This document shows positions 1 through 5,888 of a DNA stretch of 9,041 nt, one piece after another; within the stretch, counting starts at the first letter, position 1, and every line of letters starts with the position of its first letter. The DNA is from Alphaproteobacteria bacterium. Its GTDB lineage: Bacteria > Pseudomonadota > Alphaproteobacteria > Rhodospirillales > Rhodospirillaceae. The notes beneath the pieces were generated by a model, which saw only the letters and a program-made list of their open reading frames with translations, was not told where the DNA came from and searched no databases. Position numbers and translations under genes: made by a program. The DNA lies in contig JADGDA010000090.1 in NCBI GenBank assembly GCA_015228695.1, positions 1 through 9,041 of the forward strand. Direction: 5' to 3'.

Positions 1-531
1 CTGGCCCATCTCGCGGAGGGCATCGGCGATCCCCATATCCGCAACATGGGCACCCTGGGCGGCTCCCTGGCCAACAACGATCCGGCGGCGGACTATGCGG
101 CGGCGGTTCTCGCCCTCGGGGCCCAGGTCCGGACCGACCGCCGCGACATCGACGCCGATTCCTTCTTCACCGGCATGTTCGAGACGGCCTTGGAGCCGGA
201 CGAGATCATCGTCTCCGTGTCTTTCCCCATCCCCCGCCGCGCCGCCTATGCCAGCTTCCGCAATCCGGCCTCGCGCTATGCCGTCGTCGGCGTGTTCGTT
301 GCCGATCTGGAGACGGGTCCGCGCGTCGCCGTGACCGGGGCGGGGGCCTGCGTGTTCCGTCATGCCGCCATGGAGGCCGCCCTCGGGCGGGAGTTCTCGC
401 CGGACTCCGCCGCCGCCGTGACGACCTCTCCCGACGGCCTCAACGCCGACCTGCACGCGACCGCCGCCTATCGGGCGCATCTGGTGGGCGTGATGGCGCA
501 AAGGGCGGTGCGCGCGGCGGGGCATGGCTGA
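1..531 (+). CDS. Molybdenum hydroxylase FAD-binding (medium) subunit, CoxM/XdhB-like, 5' partial
   Basis: This is the C-terminal 176 residues of the FAD-carrying subunit of a molybdenum hydroxylase (CO dehydrogenase / xanthine dehydrogenase family). In these enzymes the subunit passes electrons from the Mo and 2Fe-2S subunits to FAD and on to an acceptor. The frame is open from base 1, so the start lies outside the window. Family members are usually about 260-290 residues, so roughly 100 are missing. The visible part begins in the conserved FAD-binding segment IGDPHIRNMGTLGGSLANND (residues 8-27), where TLGG replaces the common TIGG. It continues with PAADY, a DEIIVSVSFP strand, NPASRYAVVGVFVA and a C-terminal helix ending in YRAHLVGVMAQRAV, all typical of the CoxM C-terminal domain. 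The small (Fe-S) and large (Mo) subunits do not follow it, so they are probably upstream, as in S-L-M gene order. The stop overlaps the next start by 8 bases. The substrate (CO or another) cannot be decided without the large subunit. Confidence 0.9.
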   Translation: MAHLAEGIGDPHIRNMGTLGGSLANNDPAADYAAAVLALGAQVRTDRRDIDADSFFTGMFETALEPDEIIVSVSFPIPRRAAYASFRNPASRYAVVGVFVADLETGPRVAVTGAGACVFRHAAMEAALGREFSPDSAAAVTTSPDGLNADLHATAAYRAHLVGVMAQRAVRAAGHG

Positions 532-2098
532 CGCCCTGCGCCGGTGGCGGCTCTTTTTTGGGGGGGTCATCACGACGGCCCTTGTCCTCGCTCTTGTCCT
601 CGCCCTCGCCGTGGTCCTTGGCGGGCGGGAGGCGGAGCGGCTGGGGCTGGCTCCGGTCCGGGTGGGCGGAGTGTCCCTGTCCCTTGGCCATGTCGTTCTG
701 AGCGACATCGCCCTGGGTGGGGGGACCGTCGCCATCGGGCGTCTGGAGGTGTCCCTCTCCCTGGACGGCCTGTCGCGGGGCAGGGTGGGGAGCATCGTGA
801 TCGAGCGGCCCCGGATCAAGGCCGCCTACGACGGGCGGAGCGTGTCCCTGGGGCCGCTCGACCGTCTGTTGGGGGGAGGAGGGGGCGATGGCGGCGGAGG
901 CATCGTTCTTCCGTTCGATTCCCTGACCGTCGAGGGGGCGACGGTCGATGTCGCCGACCCGGGGGGACGGCTGGGCGCGGTCGTGTCCGGCAAGGGCCGG
1001 GCGGTGAGCCGGTTGCTGCCGCTGTCCTACGCCCTGGTCCTGCGTCCCGAGGGGGAAGACATCGCCTTCGAGGCATGGGCCATCGACACCACCGGCCGGG
1101 CCCTGCTGTCCCTGTCCGGGCGTTCCGGCCGCTGGTCCGGGCGGATCGAGGCGAGCACCCCGCCCATCGTGTTCGAGGAGGACGGCCTGCAACCGTCCCA
1201 TTTCCATCCGCCCCTGGCGATCCTATCGGGAGTCTCCGGGATGGTCGCGGCCCATGGGAGCGTTTCCTGGAACGGCGACGTTGTGAAACCGGACGTGGAC
1301 CTGCTGCTGGAACACTTCACCGCCACGATGGGCTCGGCGTCGTTGCGGCAGGCCAGCGCGGTGGTGAAGCTGACCCGCCTGTGGCCGCCGGAAACGCCTC
1401 CCGACCAGACCCTGGCCGTGGCCGTCGTCGAGGCCGGATTGCCCCTCTCCAAGGTGGAGGTTCTGTTCCAGTTGGACGGCAAGGGCCATCTGACGATCCG
1501 CGACGGGACCATGGAAGTCGCCAAGGGCCGGGTCCGCCTCGCCGGCGCGTCCATCCCCCTGGACGGCGGACCCACCGACCTTGATCTTTCGGTCGAGGGG
1601 GTCGATCTGGGCGAGATCGCCCGTATCGTCGACCTGGACGGACTGACCATCGATGGAGCCCTGGACGGCGCGATTCCCGCCCGCATCGAGGGCGGAGAGG
1701 TCCTGATCCGGGGGGCCAGCCTCCGTTCCAGGGCTCCGGGGGTGCTGAAATATCGTCCGGAACAGCCTCCATCCGCATTGCATGCGCCCGAACAGGGGAT
1801 TAGCCTTCTGCTCCAGGCCCTGGCGGATTTCCACTACAAGGAACTGCGTCTGGACCTGAACGGCCGGACGGACGGAGAGATGGCCGTGGGGGTGCATGTC
1901 TCGGGCAGGAATCCCGATCTGTACGGCGGCGCCCCGGTCGAATTCAACCTGACCGTCGAAGGCCCCCTGACGCAGGTCGTGCGCCAGGGATTGGAGGGAT
2001 ACCGGGTGCCGGAGCGGGTGCGCGGACGGATGGCGGAATTCGGCAGGGAACACCTGGGAAAGGCGAAGGCCCGGGGAAACGCGAAGGGGATGCGGTGA
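524..2098 (+). CDS. ydbH: YdbH-family AsmA-like intermembrane lipid-transport protein, short form
   Basis: This 524-residue protein has one N-terminal membrane helix (about residues 10-33, rich in Leu/Val/Ala) and a long beta-rich periplasmic part. The C-terminal region carries the YdbH-type pattern: LDGAIPARIEGGEVLIRGAS (380-399), PGVLKYRPE (405-413), a QALADFHYKELRLDLNG segment (431-447) and SGRNPDLYGGAPVEFNLTVEGP (about 460-481). In E. coli, YdbH belongs to the AsmA-like proteins (with YhdP and TamB). It is thought to bridge inner and outer membranes with the lipoprotein YnbE and to help move phospholipids to the outer membrane. The identity is supported by the two following genes, which match ynbE and ydbL in the same order. 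E. coli YdbH is about 880 residues, so this is a much shorter version. A Gly-rich stretch (LLGGGGGDGGGG, 115-126) looks like a flexible linker. The C-terminus is basic and probably helical. The start at 524 overlaps the upstream stop and has only a weak ribosome binding site, suggesting translational coupling. Transport itself is inferred from the family. Confidence 0.85.
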   Translation: MADALRRWRLFFGGVITTALVLALVLALAVVLGGREAERLGLAPVRVGGVSLSLGHVVLSDIALGGGTVAIGRLEVSLSLDGLSRGRVGSIVIERPRIKAAYDGRSVSLGPLDRLLGGGGGDGGGGIVLPFDSLTVEGATVDVADPGGRLGAVVSGKGRAVSRLLPLSYALVLRPEGEDIAFEAWAIDTTGRALLSLSGRSGRWSGRIEASTPPIVFEEDGLQPSHFHPPLAILSGVSGMVAAHGSVSWNGDVVKPDVDLLLEHFTATMGSASLRQASAVVKLTRLWPPETPPDQTLAVAVVEAGLPLSKVEVLFQLDGKGHLTIRDGTMEVAKGRVRLAGASIPLDGGPTDLDLSVEGVDLGEIARIVDLDGLTIDGALDGAIPARIEGGEVLIRGASLRSRAPGVLKYRPEQPPSALHAPEQGISLLLQALADFHYKELRLDLNGRTDGEMAVGVHVSGRNPDLYGGAPVEFNLTVEGPLTQVVRQGLEGYRVPERVRGRMAEFGREHLGKAKARGNAKGMR

Positions 2099-2295
2099 TG
2101 CGGCGGTGTTGCGGGTCTTTGATGGCGTCCCTGGGGGCGTTGGTCCTGGCGTCGGCCTGTCAACCGGTCATCAAGGTGGAGGCCCCGGACAAGCCCATCG
2201 TGATCAACATGAACATCAAGATCGAACAGGATATCCGGGTGCGGGTCGAGAAGGACGTGGCCAAGACGCTCGAATCCAACCCCGATCTGTTCTGA
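2098..2295 (+). CDS. ynbE: YnbE-family outer-membrane lipoprotein
   Basis: A 65-residue lipoprotein precursor. After an N-terminal hydrophobic signal comes a lipobox-like ASAC with the acylated Cys at residue 21. The mature part matches the YnbE family: EAPDKPIVINMNIKIEQDI, then VRVEKDVAKTLESNPDLF to the end, very close to the E. coli pattern of INMN, KIE, KDV, LE and DLF. The length also fits (E. coli about 61 residues). Gln at +2 after the Cys has no inner-membrane retention signal by the enterobacterial rule, so outer-membrane sorting is likely. In E. coli, YnbE is the outer-membrane partner that docks on the YdbH C-terminus by beta-strand pairing. The lipobox is not ideal, because the -3 position is Ala rather than Leu. 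I chose ATG 2098, which overlaps the ydbH stop by one base (TGATG). A GTG at 2095 directly before it would add one residue and cannot be excluded. Confidence 0.88.
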   Translation: MRRCCGSLMASLGALVLASACQPVIKVEAPDKPIVINMNIKIEQDIRVRVEKDVAKTLESNPDLF

Positions 2296-2300
2296 GGAGG
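2295..2300 (+). promoter_or_regulatory. Strong ribosome binding site for ydbL
   Basis: A perfect AGGAGG begins on the last base of the ynbE stop codon and lies 6 bases before ATG 2307 (9 before ATG 2310). It is the strongest Shine-Dalgarno match in the plus-strand unit and fixes the start of the next gene to one of these two adjacent ATGs. It also suggests that ydbL is translated at a higher rate than its neighbours, which have weaker, coupled starts. Confidence 0.75.
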
Positions 2301-2306
2301 CGTTCC

Positions 2307-2633
2307 ATGATGATCCGGTCCCTGGCCCTGGCCATGATGCTTCTGACCCAGGTTCCGATCCCGGCCCAGGCCATGGACATCAGGGGGGCGAAGGAGGCGG
2401 GCCTCGTGGGGGAGCGTCCCGACGGCCTGGTGGGCGCGGTCGGAGGGGATGAGTCCGTCGCCGCCCTGGTCTCCCGGATCAACGAGGCGAGACTCGCCAA
2501 GTACAACGAAATCGCCCGGCGCAACGGCACCACGCCCCAGGCGGTGCAGATCATCGCCGGCCGGGAACTGGCCGCCAAGACGCCTTCCGGCCACTTCGTC
2601 ATGGACGAGGCGGGGGTATGGCGGAAGAAGTAG
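2307..2633 (+). CDS. ydbL: YdbL-family (DUF1318) periplasmic protein
   Basis: A 108-residue protein, the same length as E. coli YdbL. Residues 1-22 form a signal peptide with a hydrophobic core and a PAQA cleavage site, leaving a mature protein of about 86 residues in the periplasm. The mature part shows the DUF1318 pattern: AKEAGLVGERPDGLVG (28-43), ALVSRINEARLAKYNEIARR (53-72), then TPQAVQIIAGRELAAK (76-91) and a short C-terminal GVWRKK. In E. coli, ydbL is the third gene of the ydbH-ynbE-ydbL operon. Its product has been proposed to act like a chaperone that limits YnbE self-assembly and tunes the YdbH-YnbE bridge. The same order here supports the same role, by inference. A consensus AGGAGG precedes it, 11 bases separate it from ynbE, and it overlaps the next gene by 16 bases. 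ATG 2310 is an equally possible start. Confidence 0.87.
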   Translation: MMIRSLALAMMLLTQVPIPAQAMDIRGAKEAGLVGERPDGLVGAVGGDESVAALVSRINEARLAKYNEIARRNGTTPQAVQIIAGRELAAKTPSGHFVMDEAGVWRKK

Positions 2634-3142
2634 GGCGTTGCTGCGGCGGCGCCGGCGGGGGGGCTCCCCCGCTTCCCGTGAGGCTGATTCTGGTGGGGGC
2701 GGCCCATGTCGCCCTGGTTCTGGCCCCGATGGCGGGGCTTGCCGGGTTTGCGGTGACGGTGATCGACCCCCGGCCCGCCTTTGCTGATCCCACGCGCTTT
2801 CCCGGCATCCCGCTCCTGGCCGAGCGGCCCGAGGCCGCCCTGGAGCGCCTCGCTCCCGACGCGGAAACGGCGCTCGTGACCCTGGGCCACGATCCCGGTT
2901 TGGATGAACCGGCCCTGGCGGCGGGGTTGCGGTCGCCCGCCTTCTACATCGGGGCCCTCGGCAGCGCGCGCACCCAGGAACGGCGGCTCGGCCGGCTGCG
3001 GGAGATGGGGTTCGGCGCGGCGGACCTCGCCCGCATCCACGGCCCCGTCGGCTTGCCGCTGGGGGGGCGTGCTCCGGCGGAAATCGCCGTCTCCATCCTG
3101 GCCGAGATCATCCGGGAGCGTCACCGGGGCAAGGCCGCGTGA
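2618..3142 (+). CDS. XdhC-family protein, Rossmann (XdhC_C) domain only
   Basis: A 174-residue protein that is almost entirely the C-terminal Rossmann domain of XdhC/CoxF-type proteins. These bind molybdenum cofactor and help modify and insert it into molybdenum hydroxylases. Visible motifs in order are LILVGAAHVALVLAPMA (23-39, dinucleotide-binding loop), VTVIDPR (46-52), RFPG (60-63), TLGHDPGLDEPAL (88-100), SPAFYIGALGSARTQERRL (106-124), ARIHGPVGL (138-146) and APAEIAVSILAEII (152-165). Full-length XdhC proteins usually carry an extra N-terminal domain (XdhC_CoxI). Here it is replaced by a 20-residue Cys/Gly/Pro-rich leader. The neighbours, a CoxM-type subunit upstream and a MocA-like gene downstream, fit cofactor maturation. 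ATG 2618 is preceded by GAGG with a 7-base gap, which favours it. GTG 2678 would remove the odd leader but has no ribosome binding site. The stop overlaps the next start by 4 bases (GTGA). Confidence 0.88.
   Translation: MAEEVGRCCGGAGGGAPPLPVRLILVGAAHVALVLAPMAGLAGFAVTVIDPRPAFADPTRFPGIPLLAERPEAALERLAPDAETALVTLGHDPGLDEPALAAGLRSPAFYIGALGSARTQERRLGRLREMGFGAADLARIHGPVGLPLGGRAPAEIAVSILAEIIRERHRGKAA
2655..2672 (+). other. GC hairpin near the 5' end of the XdhC-family gene
   Basis: GCGGGGG (2655-2661) and CCCCCGC (2666-2672) can pair as a perfect 7-base stem around a GGCT loop. It lies 21 bases after the ydbL stop, inside the leader of the XdhC-family gene if ATG 2618 is used, or just before GTG 2678 if that start is used. 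There is no T-run after it, so it is not a standard intrinsic terminator. It could slow ribosomes or RNA polymerase between the envelope trio and the cofactor genes, or be a by-product of Gly/Pro codons in GC-rich DNA. Confidence 0.35.
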
Positions 3143-3747
3143 TCGTCGCCGCCCTGGTCCTGGCCGCCGGGCGCTCGACCCGCATGGGGGAGGCCAACAA
3201 GCTTCTGTTGCCGGTCCATGATCGCCCCCTGGTCGTCCGGGTGGTGGAGGCGGTCCTTGCCTCCCGCGCCGCGCCCGTGGTGGTGGTGACCGGATATCAG
3301 GGGGAGGCGGTGGAGGAGGCCCTGGCCGGTTTTCCCGTCCGTTTCGCGCGCAACCCCGGGGAAGGGGAGGGCCTTTCCTCCTCGTTGCGGCGGGGACTGG
3401 CGGTTCTGCCGGAGGAGGTGGACGGGGCGCTGGTCTGTCTCGGCGACATGCCGGGGGTGAGCGCGGTCCATCTCGACGCCCTGATTGCCGAATTTGCCCC
3501 CGCATCCGGCCATGACGTCTGCGCGCCCGTCCACGGCGGGCGGAGGGGCAACCCGGTTCTGTGGGGGCGGCGCCACTTTCCCGCCCTAAGGGCGCTCACG
3601 GGCGACGCCGGAGGCCGCGAACTGCTGGAACGCGAAACCGTCCATCCGGTCCAGGTCGCCGACGATGGCGTCCTCCGCGACATCGACGACCCACGGGCCT
3701 ACGCGGAATGGGTTAAGGCGTTTCCGGAACCGGAACGCGCATGGTGA
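3139..3747 (+). CDS. mocA: MocA/MobA-like molybdenum cofactor nucleotidyltransferase
   Basis: A 202-residue member of the NTP_transf_3 family (MobA/MocA fold). Such enzymes attach CMP (MocA) or GMP (MobA) to molybdopterin, and MocA makes the cytosine dinucleotide form used by many CO dehydrogenase/xanthine dehydrogenase-type enzymes. Visible motifs are the nucleotide-binding loop LVLAAGRSTRMG (6-17) with KLLLP after it (21-25), a VVVVTGYQG strand (47-55), NPGEGEGLSSSLRRGL (72-87), the metal-binding LGDMP (101-105, Asp103), GGRRGNPVLW (133-142) and TGDAGGRELL (154-163), then DIDDP near the end (181-185). The pattern GRRGNPVLW followed by GDAGGR fits MocA-like proteins better than classical MobA, but CMP specificity is inferred from this and from the CoxM and XdhC neighbours. 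The start is GTG at 3139, coupled to the XdhC-family stop by a 4-base GTGA overlap. Its 3' end overlaps the convergent gor gene by 35 bases. Confidence 0.85.
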   Translation: MIVAALVLAAGRSTRMGEANKLLLPVHDRPLVVRVVEAVLASRAAPVVVVTGYQGEAVEEALAGFPVRFARNPGEGEGLSSSLRRGLAVLPEEVDGALVCLGDMPGVSAVHLDALIAEFAPASGHDVCAPVHGGRRGNPVLWGRRHFPALRALTGDAGGRELLERETVHPVQVADDGVLRDIDDPRAYAEWVKAFPEPERAW

Positions 3748-5071
3748 CGAATTCCTCGGCCGCCGTCGGGTGGATGCCGACGGTGGCGTCGAACTGGGCC
3801 TTGGTGGCTCCGCATTTCAGGGCGATGGCCAGCCCCTGGACGATCTCGGGCGCGTCCGCTCCCACCATGTGACAGCCGAGCACCCGGTCGGTGGCCTTGT
3901 CCACCACCAGCTTCATCAAGGTCCGCTCGTCGCGCCCGGACAGGGTGTGGCGCATGCCCTTGAAGCGGGTCAGGAAAATCGTCACCGGGCCGCGCGCCCG
4001 CGCCCGCGCCTCCGTCAGACCCACCGTCGCCACTGGGGGCAGGCTGAACACCGCCGAGGCGACGTTCTCGTAATCCACTTTGATCGGATTGCGGTTGAAG
4101 TTGGTTTCGGTGAAGGCCCGGCCCTCGGCGATGGCGATCGGGGTCAGGTTGATGCGGTCCGTGCAGTCGCCGACGGCGAAGATGCTGTCCACCGACGACC
4201 GGTTCCACTCGTCCACGACCACTGCGCCCTTGTCGTTGAGCGCGACCCCGGCCTCCTCCAGCCCGATGTCGCGGGTGTTGGGGGCGCGGCCGGTGGCGTA
4301 GAGCACCTCGTCGGCTTCGAGGGTCTCCCCGTCCGCGAGGGCGAGGAGGAGGGCGTCTCCCTTCTTCTCCAGGGAGCGCACCGTGCTTCCCCGGCGGATC
4401 ACCACGCCCTTCTTTTCCATCTCGGAGCCGAGCATCGACCGCACGTCCTCGTCGAAGCCGCGCAACAGGGCGTCGGCGCGGATGATCTCCGTCACCTCGG
4501 AGCCCAGCGCCCTGAAAATACCGGCGAATTCGACCGCGATATAGCCTCCGCCGACGATGACGATCCGTCGCGGGAGACGCCGCAGCTCCAACGCCTGATC
4601 GGAAGTGATGGCATGCTCGATGCCGGGAATCCGGGGCAGCACCGCCCGCCCGCCGGTGGCGAGGAGGATTTTTTCGGCGGTCAAGGTCCTGCCGTCGACC
4701 TCCACGGTGTGGGGATCGACGATGCGGCCCGCCCCCTCGACCAAGGTCACCTTGTTGTCGCGCAGGATTCCCTGATAGACGCCCTCCAGACGGTTCAGCT
4801 CGGCGTTCTTGGCGTCCACCAGGGTCGTCCAGTCGAAACCGGTTCCATCCACGGTCCAGCCGTAACCGCGCGCGTCGTGGAAGTCCTCGGCGTAGTGGGC
4901 GCCATAGACCAGGAGCTTTTTGGGCACGCAGCCGCGCATGACGCAGGTGCCGCCGACCCGGCTTTTTTCCACCACCGCGACGCGGGCGCCGTACCCCCCG
5001 GCCAGCCGCGACGCGCGCACGCCGCCCGACCCCGCGCCAAGGGTGACGAGATCATAGTCGTATCTGGACAT
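3713..5071 (-). CDS. gor: Glutathione-disulfide reductase
   Basis: A 452-residue cytoplasmic flavoenzyme that reduces glutathione disulfide with NADPH. It has the FAD-binding GAGSGG (residues 13-18, after YDLVTL), the redox disulfide GGTCVMRGCVPKK (Cys43 and Cys48), the second nucleotide fold IVIVGGGYIAVEFAG (170-184), ATGRAPNT (259-266), the FAD-contact FAVGD (298-302) and the C-terminal catalytic GIHPTAAEE (His434, Glu439). The segment IIRADALLRGFD contains Arg198 and Arg204, matching the pair that binds the NADPH 2'-phosphate in E. coli glutathione reductase. This separates it from lipoamide dehydrogenase and mercuric reductase. Length is normal for Gor (about 450). The ATG has a GAGGAG ribosome binding site 8 bases upstream. 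It lies 19 bases after thiD on the same strand and is probably cotranscribed with glmM and thiD. The stop codon lies inside the 3' end of the opposing mocA gene. Confidence 0.95.
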   Translation of the reverse strand: MSRYDYDLVTLGAGSGGVRASRLAGGYGARVAVVEKSRVGGTCVMRGCVPKKLLVYGAHYAEDFHDARGYGWTVDGTGFDWTTLVDAKNAELNRLEGVYQGILRDNKVTLVEGAGRIVDPHTVEVDGRTLTAEKILLATGGRAVLPRIPGIEHAITSDQALELRRLPRRIVIVGGGYIAVEFAGIFRALGSEVTEIIRADALLRGFDEDVRSMLGSEMEKKGVVIRRGSTVRSLEKKGDALLLALADGETLEADEVLYATGRAPNTRDIGLEEAGVALNDKGAVVVDEWNRSSVDSIFAVGDCTDRINLTPIAIAEGRAFTETNFNRNPIKVDYENVASAVFSLPPVATVGLTEARARARGPVTIFLTRFKGMRHTLSGRDERTLMKLVVDKATDRVLGCHMVGADAPEIVQGLAIALKCGATKAQFDATVGIHPTAAEEFVTMRVPVPETP

Positions 5072-5079
5072 GGTGGGGA

Positions 5080-5085
5080 CTCCTC
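5080..5085 (-). promoter_or_regulatory. Ribosome binding site for gor
   Basis: On the minus strand GAGGAG lies 8 bases before the gor ATG, within the 19-base gap after the thiD stop. It supports the chosen gor start and shows that gor translation can begin independently even though the mRNA probably comes from glmM-thiD. Confidence 0.7.
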
Positions 5086-5090
5086 GATCG

Positions 5091-5888
5091 TCAGGCCGGA
5101 AATCGGCCCAGGGGATGGCAGTGGTTCAAGGGGCCGTGGCCATGGCCGAGACCGGGCGCCGTCCGGATGGCCTCGACGACGTAGGCCCGCGCCCGCGCCA
5201 CGGCGTTGACGAGGCCCATCCCCTGGGCGAGCCCGGTCGCCAGCGCCGAGGCCAGGGTGCAGCCGGTGCCGTGGGTGCTGGTGGAGACGATGCGCCGGGT
5301 CTCGAAACGGTGAACGAAATCCCGCGCCGCCAGCACGTCCACCAGCCGGTCGCCGTCCAGGTGCCCCCCCTTTAGAAGCACCGCGCGCGGGCCAAGCGCC
5401 AGCAGGCGGAGCGCCGCGTCGGTCATGGCATCGGCGTCGGGGATGCGCCCGCCCAGCAGGGCCTCGGCTTCGGGCAGGTTGGGAGTGACCAGGGCGGCCC
5501 GGGGGAACAGGCGGCGGATCAGAACCTCCGCCGCGCCCGGGTCCAGCAGGGACGCCCCCCCCTTCGCCACCATCACCGGGTCCACCACCAGCGCCACGTC
5601 GCGGCCGTCCAGCACGTCGGCCACCGCCTCGATGACCGGCACGGAGGCGAGCATGCCGGTCTTGACCGCGTCGGCGCCGATGTCCTCCAGGCACAGGACC
5701 ATCTGCCGGGCGACGAAGTCCGGCGGCACATCAAGAACGCCGGCGACGCCTCGGGTGTTCTGGGCGGTCAGCGCGGTGATCGCGGTCATGGCGTAGCCGC
5801 CGAGCGCGGTCACGGTCTTGATGTCGGCCTGAATGCCGGCGCCGCCGCTGCAATCGGAGCCGGCGACGATCAGGACGCGGCCCTTCAC
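5091..5888 (-). CDS. thiD: Hydroxymethylpyrimidine/phosphomethylpyrimidine kinase
   Basis: A 265-residue ribokinase-fold enzyme that phosphorylates HMP and then HMP-phosphate to give the pyrimidine half of thiamine. Motifs in order: IVAGSDCSGGAGIQADIKT (7-25, substrate pocket), ITALTAQNTRGV (37-48), VKTGML (75-80), VVDPVMVAKGG (101-111), VTPNLPEAEALL (134-145), LLKGGH (171-176), the anion-hole HGTGCTLASA (206-215, Cys210 as the expected catalytic residue) and the family's C-terminal GHGHGPLNH (248-256). Length matches stand-alone ThiD (about 265), with no fused ThiE or ThiN domain. Cys13 in GSDCSGG replaces the Pro or Ser I would expect in that loop. The start is GTG at 5888, overlapping the glmM stop by 4 bases (GTGA) with little ribosome binding site of its own, so translation is probably coupled to glmM. 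A glmM-thiD pair is, to my knowledge, common in alphaproteobacteria. I see no thiamine riboswitch just upstream. Confidence 0.95.
   Translation of the reverse strand: MKGRVLIVAGSDCSGGAGIQADIKTVTALGGYAMTAITALTAQNTRGVAGVLDVPPDFVARQMVLCLEDIGADAVKTGMLASVPVIEAVADVLDGRDVALVVDPVMVAKGGASLLDPGAAEVLIRRLFPRAALVTPNLPEAEALLGGRIPDADAMTDAALRLLALGPRAVLLKGGHLDGDRLVDVLAARDFVHRFETRRIVSTSTHGTGCTLASALATGLAQGMGLVNAVARARAYVVEAIRTAPGLGHGHGPLNHCHPLGRFPA

Noticed and set aside
871..900. Possible G-quadruplex in the G-rich stretch within ydbH
   Set aside because: The G-runs (GGGGGG, GG, GGGGG, then pairs) do not give four separate tracts of three or more with loops. Gly codons in GC-rich DNA explain them.
544..1584. 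346-residue plus-strand frame inside ydbH
   Set aside because: It is Arg/Gly/Pro-rich with no motif, while the overlapping frame carries the YdbH C-terminal pattern and links to ynbE by a stop/start overlap.
2216..3505. 429-residue open frame on the minus strand across ynbE, ydbL, the XdhC-family gene and mocA
   Set aside because: It crosses four recognised genes on the other strand and is dominated by Arg/Pro/Gly, the usual artefact of high GC.
3713..5071. Lipoamide dehydrogenase or mercuric reductase instead of glutathione reductase
   Set aside because: The disulfide form GGTCVMRGCVPKK and the NADPH-binding Arg pair at 198 and 204 are typical of glutathione reductase. There is no N-terminal metal-binding domain and no C-terminal Cys pair.
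5072..5090. Terminator or thiamine riboswitch between thiD and gor
   Set aside because: The gap is only 19 bases, most of it taken by the gor ribosome binding site and spacer, which is too short for either element.
3665..5209. 514-residue open frame on the plus strand across gor
   Set aside because: It lies antisense to the clearly conserved gor gene and has no recognisable domain. Its His/Gly/Asp/Val-rich composition is typical of a shadow frame in GC-rich coding DNA.
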